From contig NZ_JAHKRO010000066.1 of assembly GCF_019396325.1 (NCBI RefSeq), forward strand, positions 1-54,195: a DNA stretch of 54,195 nucleotides, read 5' to 3'. The notes under the pieces are model-generated. The model made no database searches. It saw nothing but the letters and a program-made list of their open reading frames with translations, and had not been told where the DNA came from. Both the position numbers and the translations under genes were made by a program. How positions within the stretch are numbered: the stretch's first letter is position 1; each line of letters begins with the position of its first letter. The stretch comes from Nonomuraea ceibae. GTDB lineage: Bacteria; Actinomycetota; Actinomycetes; Streptosporangiales; Streptosporangiaceae. Positions 25,155-33,152 of the stretch are shown here, piece after piece.

Positions 25155-25781
25155 TCAGGAACTGCCGGACAGGCGGCGGGCCGAGGTCGACTCGTGGGCC
25201 AGGCGGCGCAGCGCGTCGAACGCCCGCCCGTACAGGACCGTCCCCAGCACCAGCGCCTCCACGGCGGCGTCACGCGGGCCGTCGTACGGGATCGTGTCGA
25301 TCTCGACCTCCTCGACCAGCCTGCCGGCCGCCGCCGCGTACGGGGCCAGCTCGGGCGTGTGGCCGAGCTGGCGCATCCGCATCACCGTGTGCGCCAGCTC
25401 GTGCCGGGCCGGCGCCTCCGGCTCCACCTTCCAGCCCAGGCCGGCCAGGAACGCGTCGACCTCGGCCAGCGCGGCGTCCCACTCGGGCGTCGCCTCCGGC
25501 TCGACGCGCGGGCTGAGCGCGTAATGGGCGGTGCCGAGCATCGTGTGGACCGGCAGCGACTCGTCCTCGACCGCCTCCACGACCTTCTTGATGGCCGACA
25601 CCGGCAGCCTGCCCACCTCCAGCAGCGCCCGGATCAGGCGCAGCCTGCGCAGGTGCGTGGCGTCGTACTCGGCCCGGGTGGCGGACGTCTGCTCGCCCGG
25701 GTGGAGCAGGCCCTCGCGCAGGTAGTACTTGATCGTGGCGATGGGCACGCCGGACTCGGCGCTCAGTTCGGACATGCGCAT
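25155..25781 (-). CDS. MerR-family transcriptional regulator
   Basis: This 208-residue regulator has the N-terminal MerR winged helix (MRMSELSAESGVPIATIKYYLREGLLHPG, then YDATHLRRLRLIRALLEVGRLPVSAIK). A longer C-terminal domain of about 120 residues has no clear metal-binding cysteines, so the ligand is probably organic. ATG 25781 has no ribosome-binding site. A TATTAT box lies 6-7 bases upstream inside a perfect palindrome, so the transcript is probably leaderless and autoregulated. The upstream LysR gene ends within that palindrome. Confidence 0.88.
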   Translation of the reverse strand: MRMSELSAESGVPIATIKYYLREGLLHPGEQTSATRAEYDATHLRRLRLIRALLEVGRLPVSAIKKVVEAVEDESLPVHTMLGTAHYALSPRVEPEATPEWDAALAEVDAFLAGLGWKVEPEAPARHELAHTVMRMRQLGHTPELAPYAAAAGRLVEEVEIDTIPYDGPRDAAVEALVLGTVLYGRAFDALRRLAHESTSARRLSGSS

Positions 25782-25783
25782 CA

Positions 25784-25804
25784 CTGGATAATATTGCTAT
25801 CCAG
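25784..25804. promoter_or_regulatory. Perfect 7-7-7 palindrome, probable MerR operator/promoter
   Basis: CTGGATA (25784-25790) and TATCCAG (25798-25804) flank a 7-base spacer. On the minus strand the palindrome contains TATTAT, placed as a -10 box directly before the MerR ATG, with a GACACC-like -35 about 20 bases farther. A long spacer with an internal dyad is typical of MerR-controlled promoters. Confidence 0.6.
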
Positions 25805-26645
25805 ATCTGGCCAGGTGTCGCGCCGCGCTCACCACGTCCTGCACGTCCGCCTGGCGGTTCCACAGCAGCACCACCTCGATGGGCGGCACCTCCTCCTCGA
25901 TCGGCACGAACGCCAGCCGCTCCGGCACCGGAACCCCCTCGCGCACGCACAGCGCGTAACCCGCGCCCTCGCCCACCATGGCGACGACCGTGTCGTGCGT
26001 GGCCGCCGACGGCCCCAGCCGGGGATGCAGGCGATGGCGCACGAACGCCTCCAGGAACCGGCGCGCCCCCGCGACCGCCTCCGACTCCGGCATCACCAGC
26101 GGCTCGCCCGCCAGCGCCGCCAGCGGCAGCCGCACGTACGCGGCCAGCTCGTGGTCGCGCGGCAGCAGGGCGCGCACGGGGGAGCGGTGGACGAGCACGC
26201 GCGCCACCCCGCGCGGCAGCGACCCCGGCGCGTAGCCGAGGCCCGCCTGGAGCGTGCCGTCCATGAGCGAGACGAGCTGCTCGGCGGTGCCCATCGGCGC
26301 CATGCGCAGCCGCGCCTGCTGGAGCTGCGCGAGCAGGCGGGCGGCGACGTCGCCCAGCCCGTCGGCCACGCCCAGCCTGGCGGTCCGCCCCTTGCCCCGG
26401 GCCGCCGTGGCTGCCCTCCCCAGCGCGTCCACCGCGACCGTCGCCTGGGCCAGGAACACCTCGCCCGCCTCGGTGAGCTGCACCCCGGACGGCGAACGGC
26501 TGAACAACTCGACGCCGAGCTCCCTCTCCAGCGCCCTGAGCTGTTCCGACAGGGTCGGCTGGGCGACGCGCAGAAGAGCCGCGGCTCGGCGCAGGCTGCC
26601 GGCACGGGCGATGGTGATCGCGTACCGGATATGGCGTAGGTCCAT
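25797..26645 (-). CDS. LysR-family transcriptional regulator
   Basis: This 282-residue LTTR has the N-terminal winged helix MDLRHIRYAITIARAGSLRRAAALLRVAQPTLSEQLRALERELGVELF, followed by a two-lobed effector-binding domain. ATG 26645 follows AGGTGAGGG. A CTGT-n3-ACAG dyad at 26660-26670 in the leader may be its operator. The stop lies inside the MerR palindrome 12 bases ahead of the MerR start, so read-through into merR is possible. The target genes are not obvious; none is divergent within 120 bases. Confidence 0.9.
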   Translation of the reverse strand: MDLRHIRYAITIARAGSLRRAAALLRVAQPTLSEQLRALERELGVELFSRSPSGVQLTEAGEVFLAQATVAVDALGRAATAARGKGRTARLGVADGLGDVAARLLAQLQQARLRMAPMGTAEQLVSLMDGTLQAGLGYAPGSLPRGVARVLVHRSPVRALLPRDHELAAYVRLPLAALAGEPLVMPESEAVAGARRFLEAFVRHRLHPRLGPSAATHDTVVAMVGEGAGYALCVREGVPVPERLAFVPIEEEVPPIEVVLLWNRQADVQDVVSAARHLARSG

Positions 26646-26767
26646 CCCTCACCTCGACTCTGTCTTACAGAAATTGACATGCGTCGTGAAGGGCCCCGGT
26701 GAATTGCCCGTGCTTCTACGGACATGTAGGGATGTCCGATAGGCCGCGGACAGAGCAGATCGGCCGG

Positions 26768-27910
26768 CTACAGCGGCCGCCCAGGGTCGTCCAGCCACAC
26801 CCGTTGCCCGTCGGCCGTGACCGTCATCCCGAACCGTTCACGACCCGGCTCACCCCAGCTCACCCACCGGAAGTAGGCGTCGGTCACCTCGTCCCACAGC
26901 GGCCGGTCGCCCACCTGGAAGACCTCGTACTCCTCGGCGTCCGGCCGCCAGTCCACGACCGCCCACGACCCCGGCTCCTCCGGGTCCGACAGCCACATCC
27001 GATACAGATCCCCGTCCTCGTCGGGTTCGGCGCTGCCGTGACAGGCCACGCCGGTCAGCGCCGCGACGGCCAGATCCGCCCCCGCCGGGGCGTGCGCGAT
27101 CGTCCGGGGATCGACGCGGGTGGTCAGATGGCGCCTGTCCTCGGGCCCGCGCGGCGGCCGGACCGGGCGGGGCCGCTGGGAGCGCATCATCATGTACGAG
27201 GCGAACCCCGGGAACCGGCCGTACGCGGTGCCGTCCCGGGTGGTGACCAGCCGGAGGCCGTGGCTGGTGCCGAACCCCGGGCTGTAGGGCAGCACGATCA
27301 CCGCCCCCGGACGGGCCTGGCGGACCCAGGCGTACGGGATCGTCCGGACGCCGCACGTGACGTGCACCCGGTCGAACGGCGCGCGCTCCGCGCACCCGTC
27401 CGCCCCGTCTCCCACGACCAGATGGGGGCGGAGCTCCGCCTCCGCCAGCCTCCAGGCCGCCTGGCCCGCCACCACGGGGTCGATCTCGATCGAGGTCACG
27501 TTCGCCGCGCCCACCAGGTGGCAGAGCAGGGCGGCCGTCCAGCCGGTGCCGGTGCCCACCTCCAGGACCCGTTGCCCGCGCTCGGCGCCGAGCCACCGCA
27601 GCAACTCGACCACGGTGCTGGGCGCCGAGGCGGACGAGGTGTAGTCGCCGTCCAGATCCTCGACGGCGCTCCTGCCGTCGTCCAACTGGGTCACGATGCT
27701 GGTGTCGGTGTAGACGGCCGCCATCCAGTCAGCCGGATCGGCGTCCCGGTCGATGAGGCGAACCGTGTCGTCGGGCGCATGAGCCAGCCCGACGGGCGGG
27801 ACGAACCGGTGCCGATGCACCGCGCGCAGCGCCGAGGCGATCGGGCCGTCCACCGGGCCGATCTCCGCGATCAGCGCTTCAACCCCGGGGACTATTTCCG
27901 CCCCATTCAA
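26768..27910 (-). CDS. Protein-isoaspartate-methyltransferase-like (PCMT/FxLD-type) enzyme
   Basis: The N-terminal ~200 residues form a PIMT-like methyltransferase: SALRAVHRHRFVPP, the SAM motif VLEVGTGTGWTAALL, VTSIEIDP, and VGDGADG. A C-terminal domain of ~170 residues ends FGMTVTADGQRVWLDDP, as in the methyltransferases attached to FxLD-type peptide systems. PIMT relatives methylate aspartate either for repair or in peptide tailoring. I see no precursor peptide beside it. The start is unclear: TTG 27910 has GGAGG only 4 bases away; ATG 27940 has none. The neighbouring secreted-protein gene is divergent. Confidence 0.75.
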   Translation of the reverse strand: MNGAEIVPGVEALIAEIGPVDGPIASALRAVHRHRFVPPVGLAHAPDDTVRLIDRDADPADWMAAVYTDTSIVTQLDDGRSAVEDLDGDYTSSASAPSTVVELLRWLGAERGQRVLEVGTGTGWTAALLCHLVGAANVTSIEIDPVVAGQAAWRLAEAELRPHLVVGDGADGCAERAPFDRVHVTCGVRTIPYAWVRQARPGAVIVLPYSPGFGTSHGLRLVTTRDGTAYGRFPGFASYMMMRSQRPRPVRPPRGPEDRRHLTTRVDPRTIAHAPAGADLAVAALTGVACHGSAEPDEDGDLYRMWLSDPEEPGSWAVVDWRPDAEEYEVFQVGDRPLWDEVTDAYFRWVSWGEPGRERFGMTVTADGQRVWLDDPGRPL

Positions 27911-28056
27911 CTTTCCTCCCCGCGTTTCACTGACGCGCATTTGTCGCAATGGGGACTGTAACCATAAAACGGATAGTAATCTTACAGATACTCTGAGTAA
28001 TTCATAGAGTGGGCGTCACCAGACCCGGTCCCTCTTTATCGGGAGGTCAGCCCCTC

Positions 28057-28614
28057 ATGCACACCCTCATCCGTGCAGCCGCGCTCACCGCCACAGCCGC
28101 CGCCCTGGCCATCGGCGGCACCGTCACGGCCCCCGCCTCTACGGCCGCCGCCGTCGCCCAGCTCCACCCGATGCCGTCCGGCATCTCCTACCTGCCCGCC
28201 CGGGTCAACCTGCAGCCGACCGCCTCCGGCACCTGGGTCGACACCCGGCTCGCGGTCACCCTGCCCGAAGCCGGCACCTACTCGCTCGACCTGAACGTCC
28301 GCACCAGGCTCTCGGGGGTTCCCCCGGTCAACACGTACATCGTCGGCCGCCTCCGCAACGCCACGGCCAACACCGTCCTGCCGCGCAGCGCGCGGATACT
28401 CAACCAGATCGCCGACCACACCCGCGCCGGGAACGGCGCCGGTCACATCGGCCAGAACACCACCAGCCCGATCAGCGAGCGCATCACCGTCGACGAGCCG
28501 ACCAGAATCGTGCTGGAGGTGCGCCGCATCAACAGCCTCGGCCATTCGACCGCCGCCGACGTCTGGAACGACGGCAACGGCCTGACGTCGTTCCGCTTCA
28601 CCAAGACCGCCTGA
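28057..28614 (+). CDS. Secreted protein of unknown function, 185 residues
   Basis: There is a clear Sec signal peptide (MHTLIRAAALTATAAALAIG, cleavage near ASTAAA). The mature part of ~150 residues is beta-rich and lacks cysteines: RVNLQPTASGTWVDTRLAVTLPEAGTYSLDLNV reads like a jelly-roll or immunoglobulin-like strand series. I do not recognise the family. GGGAGG lies 10 bases upstream of ATG 28057. A strong 17-bp stem terminator follows at 28627-28666. Confidence 0.78.
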   Translation: MHTLIRAAALTATAAALAIGGTVTAPASTAAAVAQLHPMPSGISYLPARVNLQPTASGTWVDTRLAVTLPEAGTYSLDLNVRTRLSGVPPVNTYIVGRLRNATANTVLPRSARILNQIADHTRAGNGAGHIGQNTTSPISERITVDEPTRIVLEVRRINSLGHSTAADVWNDGNGLTSFRFTKTA

Positions 28615-28626
28615 CGCCCGACGAAT

Positions 28627-28666
28627 CCGACAGGTCCCGTACGCCCTCCCGTACGGGACCTGTCGG
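28627..28666. terminator. Strong intrinsic hairpin, 17-bp perfect stem
   Basis: Arms 28627-28643 and 28650-28666 are exact inverse complements (CCGACAGGTCCCGTACG) around a 6-base loop. It lies 12 bases after the secreted-protein stop and 2 bases after the convergent 39-codon gene, so it may serve both strands. There is only a weak T-run (ATTTCTT) on the plus side. Confidence 0.85.
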
Positions 28667-28668
28667 CG

Positions 28669-28788
28669 TCATTTCTTGGTGCCGCTGCCACCGGCGTGCT
28701 TTCCGTCGACCCCTTTTCTGGCGTCCGGCTGAGGCTTGTCTGGGGTGAACGGTTTGTCCTTCTTCGGATCCCGCTCATGCTTGCCCAC
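28669..28788 (-). CDS. Small hydrophilic protein, 39 residues
   Basis: This short gene starts at GTG 28788 with a consensus GGAGG five bases upstream and ends at TGA 28669-28671, next to the shared terminator. The product is strongly charged and lysine-rich (VGKHERDPKKDKPF.., ..GKHAGGSGTKK) with no hydrophobic stretch, so it is a soluble, probably disordered protein. I do not recognise a named family. The good ribosome-binding site, wobble-position GC bias and terminator placement support it as real. Confidence 0.6.
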   Translation of the reverse strand: MGKHERDPKKDKPFTPDKPQPDARKGVDGKHAGGSGTKK

Positions 28789-28861
28789 GGCGCCTCCAGT
28801 GCGCTCGTTCCAATGCTGGCTGTGACCTTACGATCACGCCCTGAAGGCGGCAACCGATCCA

Positions 28862-28902
28862 CCGGAAAAGGGAAACTCGAATTTCCCGACCCCATTTTCC
28901 GG
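28862..28902. repeat. Nested inverted repeat
   Basis: The outer arms CCGGAAAA (28862-28869) and TTTTCCGG (28895-28902) enclose inner arms GGGAAA (28870-28875) and TTTCCC (28882-28887). It lies between the sugar-kinase stop and the small-protein start, both on the minus strand. It could be a terminator for the kinase or an operator for the small gene. Confidence 0.6.
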
Positions 28903-28929
28903 GAAACACAATTGCCACAATGGCGACTT

Positions 28930-30012
28930 CTATGCACTCCTGGGAGCAGGAAACGTCCTCCGAGCGTTGGAGCGCCTCGGGCCTGACGGTCGGCTTTCCG
29001 TCGAGCTGGGCGGGCTGGGCTGACTGTGGGGGACGAAGCGGGCATGGCGTTTCTCGGCATCGGCCGGGTCGAGGAGGGGCAGGGTCGCCAGCCAGGCTGC
29101 CGCGCCGGCCGGGTCTCCCGCCGTGTGGACGGTTCCCAGCAGGTCCCGTACGGAGTCCCGGACCGGGCCCGGTGAGGTGAGGACGCTGCCGGCGAGGACG
29201 AGGGGCGAGCGCGGATCGTGTACGCGCAGGGCCGTGGCGGCCAGCAGGTGGGCGGCTTCCGTGGCGATGGCCACGGCCTCCGGGTCGCCGGCGGCTGCGG
29301 CTTCGGAGACCAGGGGCGCCAGTTCGGCGAGGGCCAGCGGTGGCCGGGAGTGCACGGCGGCGACCAGGCGGTCCGCCAGGGCGGGGCGCAGGGCCAAACC
29401 CAGGGCGGGACCCGGGGCCGGATCGTGGGGTGGGGCGGCGGGGAGGAGGCGGCGGGTGACCAGATCAGCCAGGGGTGACGGCCGGCCTTCCGTGAGCGCG
29501 CGGAGGGCGGCGCGGGCGGCGGTGCGGCCGAGCCAGAAGCCGGAGCCGTCGTCACCCAGGAGCCAGCCGTAGCCGTCCGAGGTGGCGACCACGGCGCGGC
29601 CGGTAATTTTTGCCGCGATCGCCCCAGTCCCCGAGATGAGGACGGTGCCAGATGGGGACGGGGTGCCGGCGCAGAAGGCGGTGACGACGTCGCCGACGTT
29701 CCGGACGAGGCGCGGGCGGAGGGCGTGGGGGAGGCCGGTCTCCGGGGAGGCGGCGAAGAGCCGCCGGGTCAGGGCGCCGGCGAGGGCGGGGTTGCCGGCC
29801 AGGCCGAGGGCGACCGACTCCACCAGGGCGGAGTCCGCTCCCGCGAGCGCGGAGGCGATGGCGGACGACACGTTGGCACAGGCGTGGTCGAGGCCGAGGG
29901 TGCCGGGGTTGCCGCCGTCGGCGGTGCCGCGTCCCACTTCCTCGCCGTCCACGGTGAAGGCTGCCGCGCGGGTGGAGGTGCCGCCGGCGTCGACGCCCAG
30001 AACCAGCCTCAT
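28930..30012 (-). CDS. BadF/BadG-type sugar kinase, probable N-acetylglucosamine kinase (copy 1)
   Basis: This 360-residue ASKHA-fold kinase phosphorylates a sugar, by family most likely an amino sugar at O6. It shows phosphate-1 motif VLGVDAGGTSTRAA, GLAGNPALAG, phosphate-2 region ISGTGAIAAKI, the GWLLGDDGSGFWLGR signature, and the adenosine-type VLAGSVLTSPGPVR near residue 300. The C-terminal ~30 residues are a Ser/Pro/Arg-rich extension absent from copy 2. ATG 30012 has no ribosome-binding site; TTGGCT-N17-GATAAT ends 7 bases before it, so the mRNA is probably leaderless. It is divergent from the RpiR-SIS genes. Confidence 0.85.
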   Translation of the reverse strand: MRLVLGVDAGGTSTRAAAFTVDGEEVGRGTADGGNPGTLGLDHACANVSSAIASALAGADSALVESVALGLAGNPALAGALTRRLFAASPETGLPHALRPRLVRNVGDVVTAFCAGTPSPSGTVLISGTGAIAAKITGRAVVATSDGYGWLLGDDGSGFWLGRTAARAALRALTEGRPSPLADLVTRRLLPAAPPHDPAPGPALGLALRPALADRLVAAVHSRPPLALAELAPLVSEAAAAGDPEAVAIATEAAHLLAATALRVHDPRSPLVLAGSVLTSPGPVRDSVRDLLGTVHTAGDPAGAAAWLATLPLLDPADAEKRHARFVPHSQPSPPSSTESRPSGPRRSNARRTFPAPRSA

Positions 30013-30015
30013 GTC

Positions 30016-30069
30016 AAGAATTATCGCCACAAGCCTTGACCAAGCCAAGAGTTGAGCATAATTATCACC
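30016..30069. promoter_or_regulatory. Overlapping divergent leaderless promoters with paired RpiR-type operator motifs
   Basis: Plus strand: TTGACC (30036-30041), 17 bases, TAATTA (30059-30064), then 7 bases to ATG 30072. Minus strand: TTGGCT (30048-30043), 17 bases, GATAAT (30025-30020), then 7 bases to ATG 30012. Each -10 is covered by the same motif, GGYGATAATT on one strand or the other (30016-30028 and 30056-30069). The layout suggests one regulator shutting both directions. Confidence 0.65.
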
Positions 30070-30071
30070 AC

Positions 30072-30956
30072 ATGGAACTACTCGGCCGCATCAGGACCGA
30101 ACGGCATGAGATGCCGGAAGCCCTGCGGAAGGTCGCCGACGCGATCCTCGCTGATCCGGGCGAGGCGGCGCGGCTGACGATCGTGGACCTGGCGGAGCGC
30201 AGCGGCACCTCGACCGCGACCATCACCCGGTTCTGCCGGGCGCTGGGCTTCGGCGGCTACGCCGAGTTGCGCGTGGCCGTGGCCACCGAGACCGGGCGGG
30301 TCAAGCAGCAGACCTGGCAGACCGACATCGGCCAGGAGATCCTGCCCGGTGACAGCCTGGAGAAGGTGCTGGGCGTGGTGTCGGGCAACGACATCCGGCT
30401 GATCCAGGAGACCGGCGACCAGCTCGACCTGGCCGTGGTGGAGAAGGTGGCGCAGGCGGTGGCGGGGGCCGGGCGGGTGCTGCTGTTCGGGGTGTCGAGC
30501 AGCGCGGCGGTCGCCAGCGAGATGGAGTACCGGCTGCAGCGGATGCGGGTGCCCACCTGGAGCAGGTCCGACGCGCACAGCGCGCTCACGGACGCGGCGC
30601 TGCTCGGGCAGGGTGACGTGGCGATCGGCATCTCGCACAGCGGCCGGACGCGCGAGGTCATCGAGGTGCTGGCGGAGGCCGGGAGCCACGGCGCGATCAC
30701 GGTCGCGGTGACGTCGCATCCCCGTTCGCCGCTGGCCGAGGTGGCAGAGCTGGTGCTGACGACCGCGAGCCGGGAGACGACGTTCCGGGCCGACGGGTTC
30801 GCGGCGATCCATTCGCAGTTGCTGGTGCTGGACGTGGTGTACGTGTCGGTGGCGCAGCGGACGTACGAGCGGACGCGGGAGGCGTTCGACGTGACGGTGC
30901 GGGCCGTGGAAGGGCATCGCCTGCCGGAAGACGGACTCCCCGAGGGAGATTTATGA
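30072..30956 (+). CDS. MurR/RpiR-family regulator (copy 1)
   Basis: This 294-residue regulator has the N-terminal RpiR helix-turn-helix (LTIVDLAERSGTSTATITRFCRALGFGGYAELRVAVA) and a C-terminal SIS domain (~residues 125-260: VLLFGVSSSAAVASEMEYRL, AIGISHSGRTREVIE). The SIS domain senses phosphosugars. It should repress the divergent kinase and its own operon until the sugar phosphate appears. Its stop overlaps the next ATG (ATGA), coupling it to the SIS enzyme. Copy 2 at 37109 is closely related. Confidence 0.92.
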   Translation: MELLGRIRTERHEMPEALRKVADAILADPGEAARLTIVDLAERSGTSTATITRFCRALGFGGYAELRVAVATETGRVKQQTWQTDIGQEILPGDSLEKVLGVVSGNDIRLIQETGDQLDLAVVEKVAQAVAGAGRVLLFGVSSSAAVASEMEYRLQRMRVPTWSRSDAHSALTDAALLGQGDVAIGISHSGRTREVIEVLAEAGSHGAITVAVTSHPRSPLAEVAELVLTTASRETTFRADGFAAIHSQLLVLDVVYVSVAQRTYERTREAFDVTVRAVEGHRLPEDGLPEGDL

Positions 30957-31699
30957 CGATAAATCCGCAACAATTCGCCGACCACATCGCCGAGCTCGTC
31001 CGGACGATCCCTGACGACCCGGCCATCGAGAAGGCCGCCGAGCTGTTCACCAGGGCGCTGACCAGAGGCGGGGTCATCCAGGCGTTCGGCTCGGGCCACT
31101 CCGAGGCGGTCGCCATGGAGATCGCCGGTCGCGCCGGCGGCCTGGTGCCGACCAACCGCCTCGCCCTCCGCGACATCGTCCTGTACGGGGACGCCCCCCG
31201 TGAGGCGCTGGACCGCTACGACCTCGAACGCGACCCGGCCGTGGCCCGCGCCATCCTGGAGGCGGCCCCGGTCCACGACGACGACCTGTTCGTGATCATC
31301 TCGAACTCCGGCGTGAACGGCGTCGTGGTCGAGCTCGCCACCCTCGTCAAGCAGCGCGGTCACGACCTGATCGCCATCACCTCGCACGCGCACAGCGACG
31401 CGGTCGCCTCCCGCCACCCCTCGGGCCGCAAGCTCGCCGACCTGGCCGATGTCGTGCTCGACAACCGGGCCCCGTACGGCGACGCCGTGCTGCCCCTGCC
31501 CGACGGAGGCGCCACCGGTGCCGTCTCCACCATCACCTCCGCGCTGATCGCCCAGCTCGTCGTCGCCAGGACGGTGCGCGACCTGCTGGCGGCCGGCCAG
31601 GTGCCGCCGGTCTACCTGTCGGCCAACGTGCCGGAGGGCGACGCGCACAACCTCAGGCTCGAAGCGCTGTACGCGGGCCGCATCCGCCGCGGCGCCTGA
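30953..31699 (+). CDS. SIS-domain phosphosugar-binding protein (copy 1)
   Basis: This 248-residue single SIS-domain protein is of the sugar-isomerase-like group. It has the phosphosugar loops AFGSGHSEAVAMEIAGRAGG and IISNSGVNGVVVELA, and ends APYGDAVLPL..YAGRIRRGA. Family members isomerise or deaminate sugar phosphates or act as etherases; the exact reaction is open. With the kinase it would form a two-step entry of an amino sugar into metabolism. AGGGAG precedes ATG 30953, which overlaps the rpiR stop. Confidence 0.88.
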   Translation: MTINPQQFADHIAELVRTIPDDPAIEKAAELFTRALTRGGVIQAFGSGHSEAVAMEIAGRAGGLVPTNRLALRDIVLYGDAPREALDRYDLERDPAVARAILEAAPVHDDDLFVIISNSGVNGVVVELATLVKQRGHDLIAITSHAHSDAVASRHPSGRKLADLADVVLDNRAPYGDAVLPLPDGGATGAVSTITSALIAQLVVARTVRDLLAAGQVPPVYLSANVPEGDAHNLRLEALYAGRIRRGA

Positions 31700-31797
31700 C
31701 CGCCGAGCACGAAACCCAGCCGCACGGAACCCAGGAGCACGACAGCTCTTTTCGGCATGCCATTCGGGGGCCCGCTGAACCAAGGAGAACCCCACCC

Positions 31798-33141
31798 ATG
31801 TCCCGAAAAATCGGAAAGATCCTGCTGGCCTTGACCCTCCCCGCCGCCCTCGCCGTGGCCGTCGCCGCCCCGGCCGACGCCGACCAGGCGGTACGCCTCC
31901 AGTACCGGACCAGCTCGACCGGCGCCACGACCGCCCAGGCCGAACCCTGGTTCCAGGTCTTCAACGACGGCACGACCTCGATCCCGCTCAACCAGATCAA
32001 GATCCGCTACTACCTCAAGGGCGCCGAGTCGTACCGCTTCGCCTGCTCCTGGGCGGTGGTGTCGTGCTCGACGGTCACCGGGCACTTCGTCCCGCAGGCG
32101 GACGGCAGGCAGTACCTGGAGGTGGGCTTCACCTCCGGCACGCTGGCCCCCGGGACGAGCACCCGCGACCTGCAGCTCCGCTTCTACCGGGCCGACTGGC
32201 AGAGCTTCACGCAGAGCGACGACCCGTCCTTCGGCCCGCACACCTCCTACACGAACTGGGACAAGGCGACCGTGTACGTGAACGGGCAGCTCGCCTGGGG
32301 CAACCCCAGCGGCAGCGAGCCGGACCCGGACCCGACCGATCCGCCGGGGCCTGGCGGTGAGCTGTTCGACGACTTCACCTACACGAACGCCTCGGACCCG
32401 CGCCTGCAACAGCGCGGCTGGACCGTGCGCTCCAGCCAGGGCGGACCCGGCGTGCCCGGGGCGACCTGGTCGGCGTCGGCGGTCTCGTTCCCCGGCGGCC
32501 TGCTGACGCTGGACTCCTCGACGGACGGCACCGCCTCGGGCACCGTCCAGACCGAGCTGTCCACCGCGAACCGCAAGTTCCACGAGGGCACGTACGCGGC
32601 CCGGGTGCGCTTCAGCGACGCGCCGGTGAGCGGCCCGGACGGCGAGCACGTCGTGCAGACGTTCTTCACGATCACCCCGCTCCGCTTCAACCTGGACCCG
32701 GACTACGGAGAGCTGGACTTCGAGTATCTGCCGAACGGCGGCTGGGGCGAGCCGGCGAACATCCTGTACGCGACGAGCTGGGAGACCTACCAGGGCGACC
32801 CGTGGCAGGCCGTCAACACGCACACCGAGGAGCGCACGAGCTTCGCGGGCTGGCACGACCTGGTGATCCAGGTGTCCGGCGGCCACATCAAGTACTACGT
32901 CGACGGCCGCCTGTTCGCCGACCACAGCGGCATCCACTACCCCGAGACGCCCATGTGGATCATGTTCAACCAGTGGTTCATCGACCTCCAGGCGGCGACC
33001 GGGACGCGCACGTACCGGCAGCAGGTCGACTGGGTCTACCACGCCAAGAACGAGGTCCTCTCGCCCGCGCAGATCCAGAGCAGGGTGGGCGCCTTCCGCA
33101 CCGCCGGCACCGCCTTCCAGGACACCGTTCCGAACCCGTGA
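31798..33141 (+). CDS. Secreted CBM3-GH16 glycoside hydrolase
   Basis: This 447-residue exported enzyme has a signal peptide (residues ~1-28), a CBM3-type carbohydrate-binding module (~30-165: VRLQYRTSSTGATTAQAEPWFQVFNDG), a short Asp/Pro linker (EPDPDPTDPPGPGG), and a GH16-type beta-jelly roll (~178-430). The GH16 catalytic motif is intact: E305-L-D307-F-E309, with E305 as nucleophile and E309 as acid/base. GH16 covers beta-glucanases, galactanases, keratanases and chitin/glucan transglycosylases. AAGGAG precedes ATG 31798. It leads an ABC-importer operon, so its oligosaccharide product is probably what that importer takes up. Confidence 0.88.
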   Translation: MSRKIGKILLALTLPAALAVAVAAPADADQAVRLQYRTSSTGATTAQAEPWFQVFNDGTTSIPLNQIKIRYYLKGAESYRFACSWAVVSCSTVTGHFVPQADGRQYLEVGFTSGTLAPGTSTRDLQLRFYRADWQSFTQSDDPSFGPHTSYTNWDKATVYVNGQLAWGNPSGSEPDPDPTDPPGPGGELFDDFTYTNASDPRLQQRGWTVRSSQGGPGVPGATWSASAVSFPGGLLTLDSSTDGTASGTVQTELSTANRKFHEGTYAARVRFSDAPVSGPDGEHVVQTFFTITPLRFNLDPDYGELDFEYLPNGGWGEPANILYATSWETYQGDPWQAVNTHTEERTSFAGWHDLVIQVSGGHIKYYVDGRLFADHSGIHYPETPMWIMFNQWFIDLQAATGTRTYRQQVDWVYHAKNEVLSPAQIQSRVGAFRTAGTAFQDTVPNP

Positions 33142-33152
33142 CGAGGAAAGCC

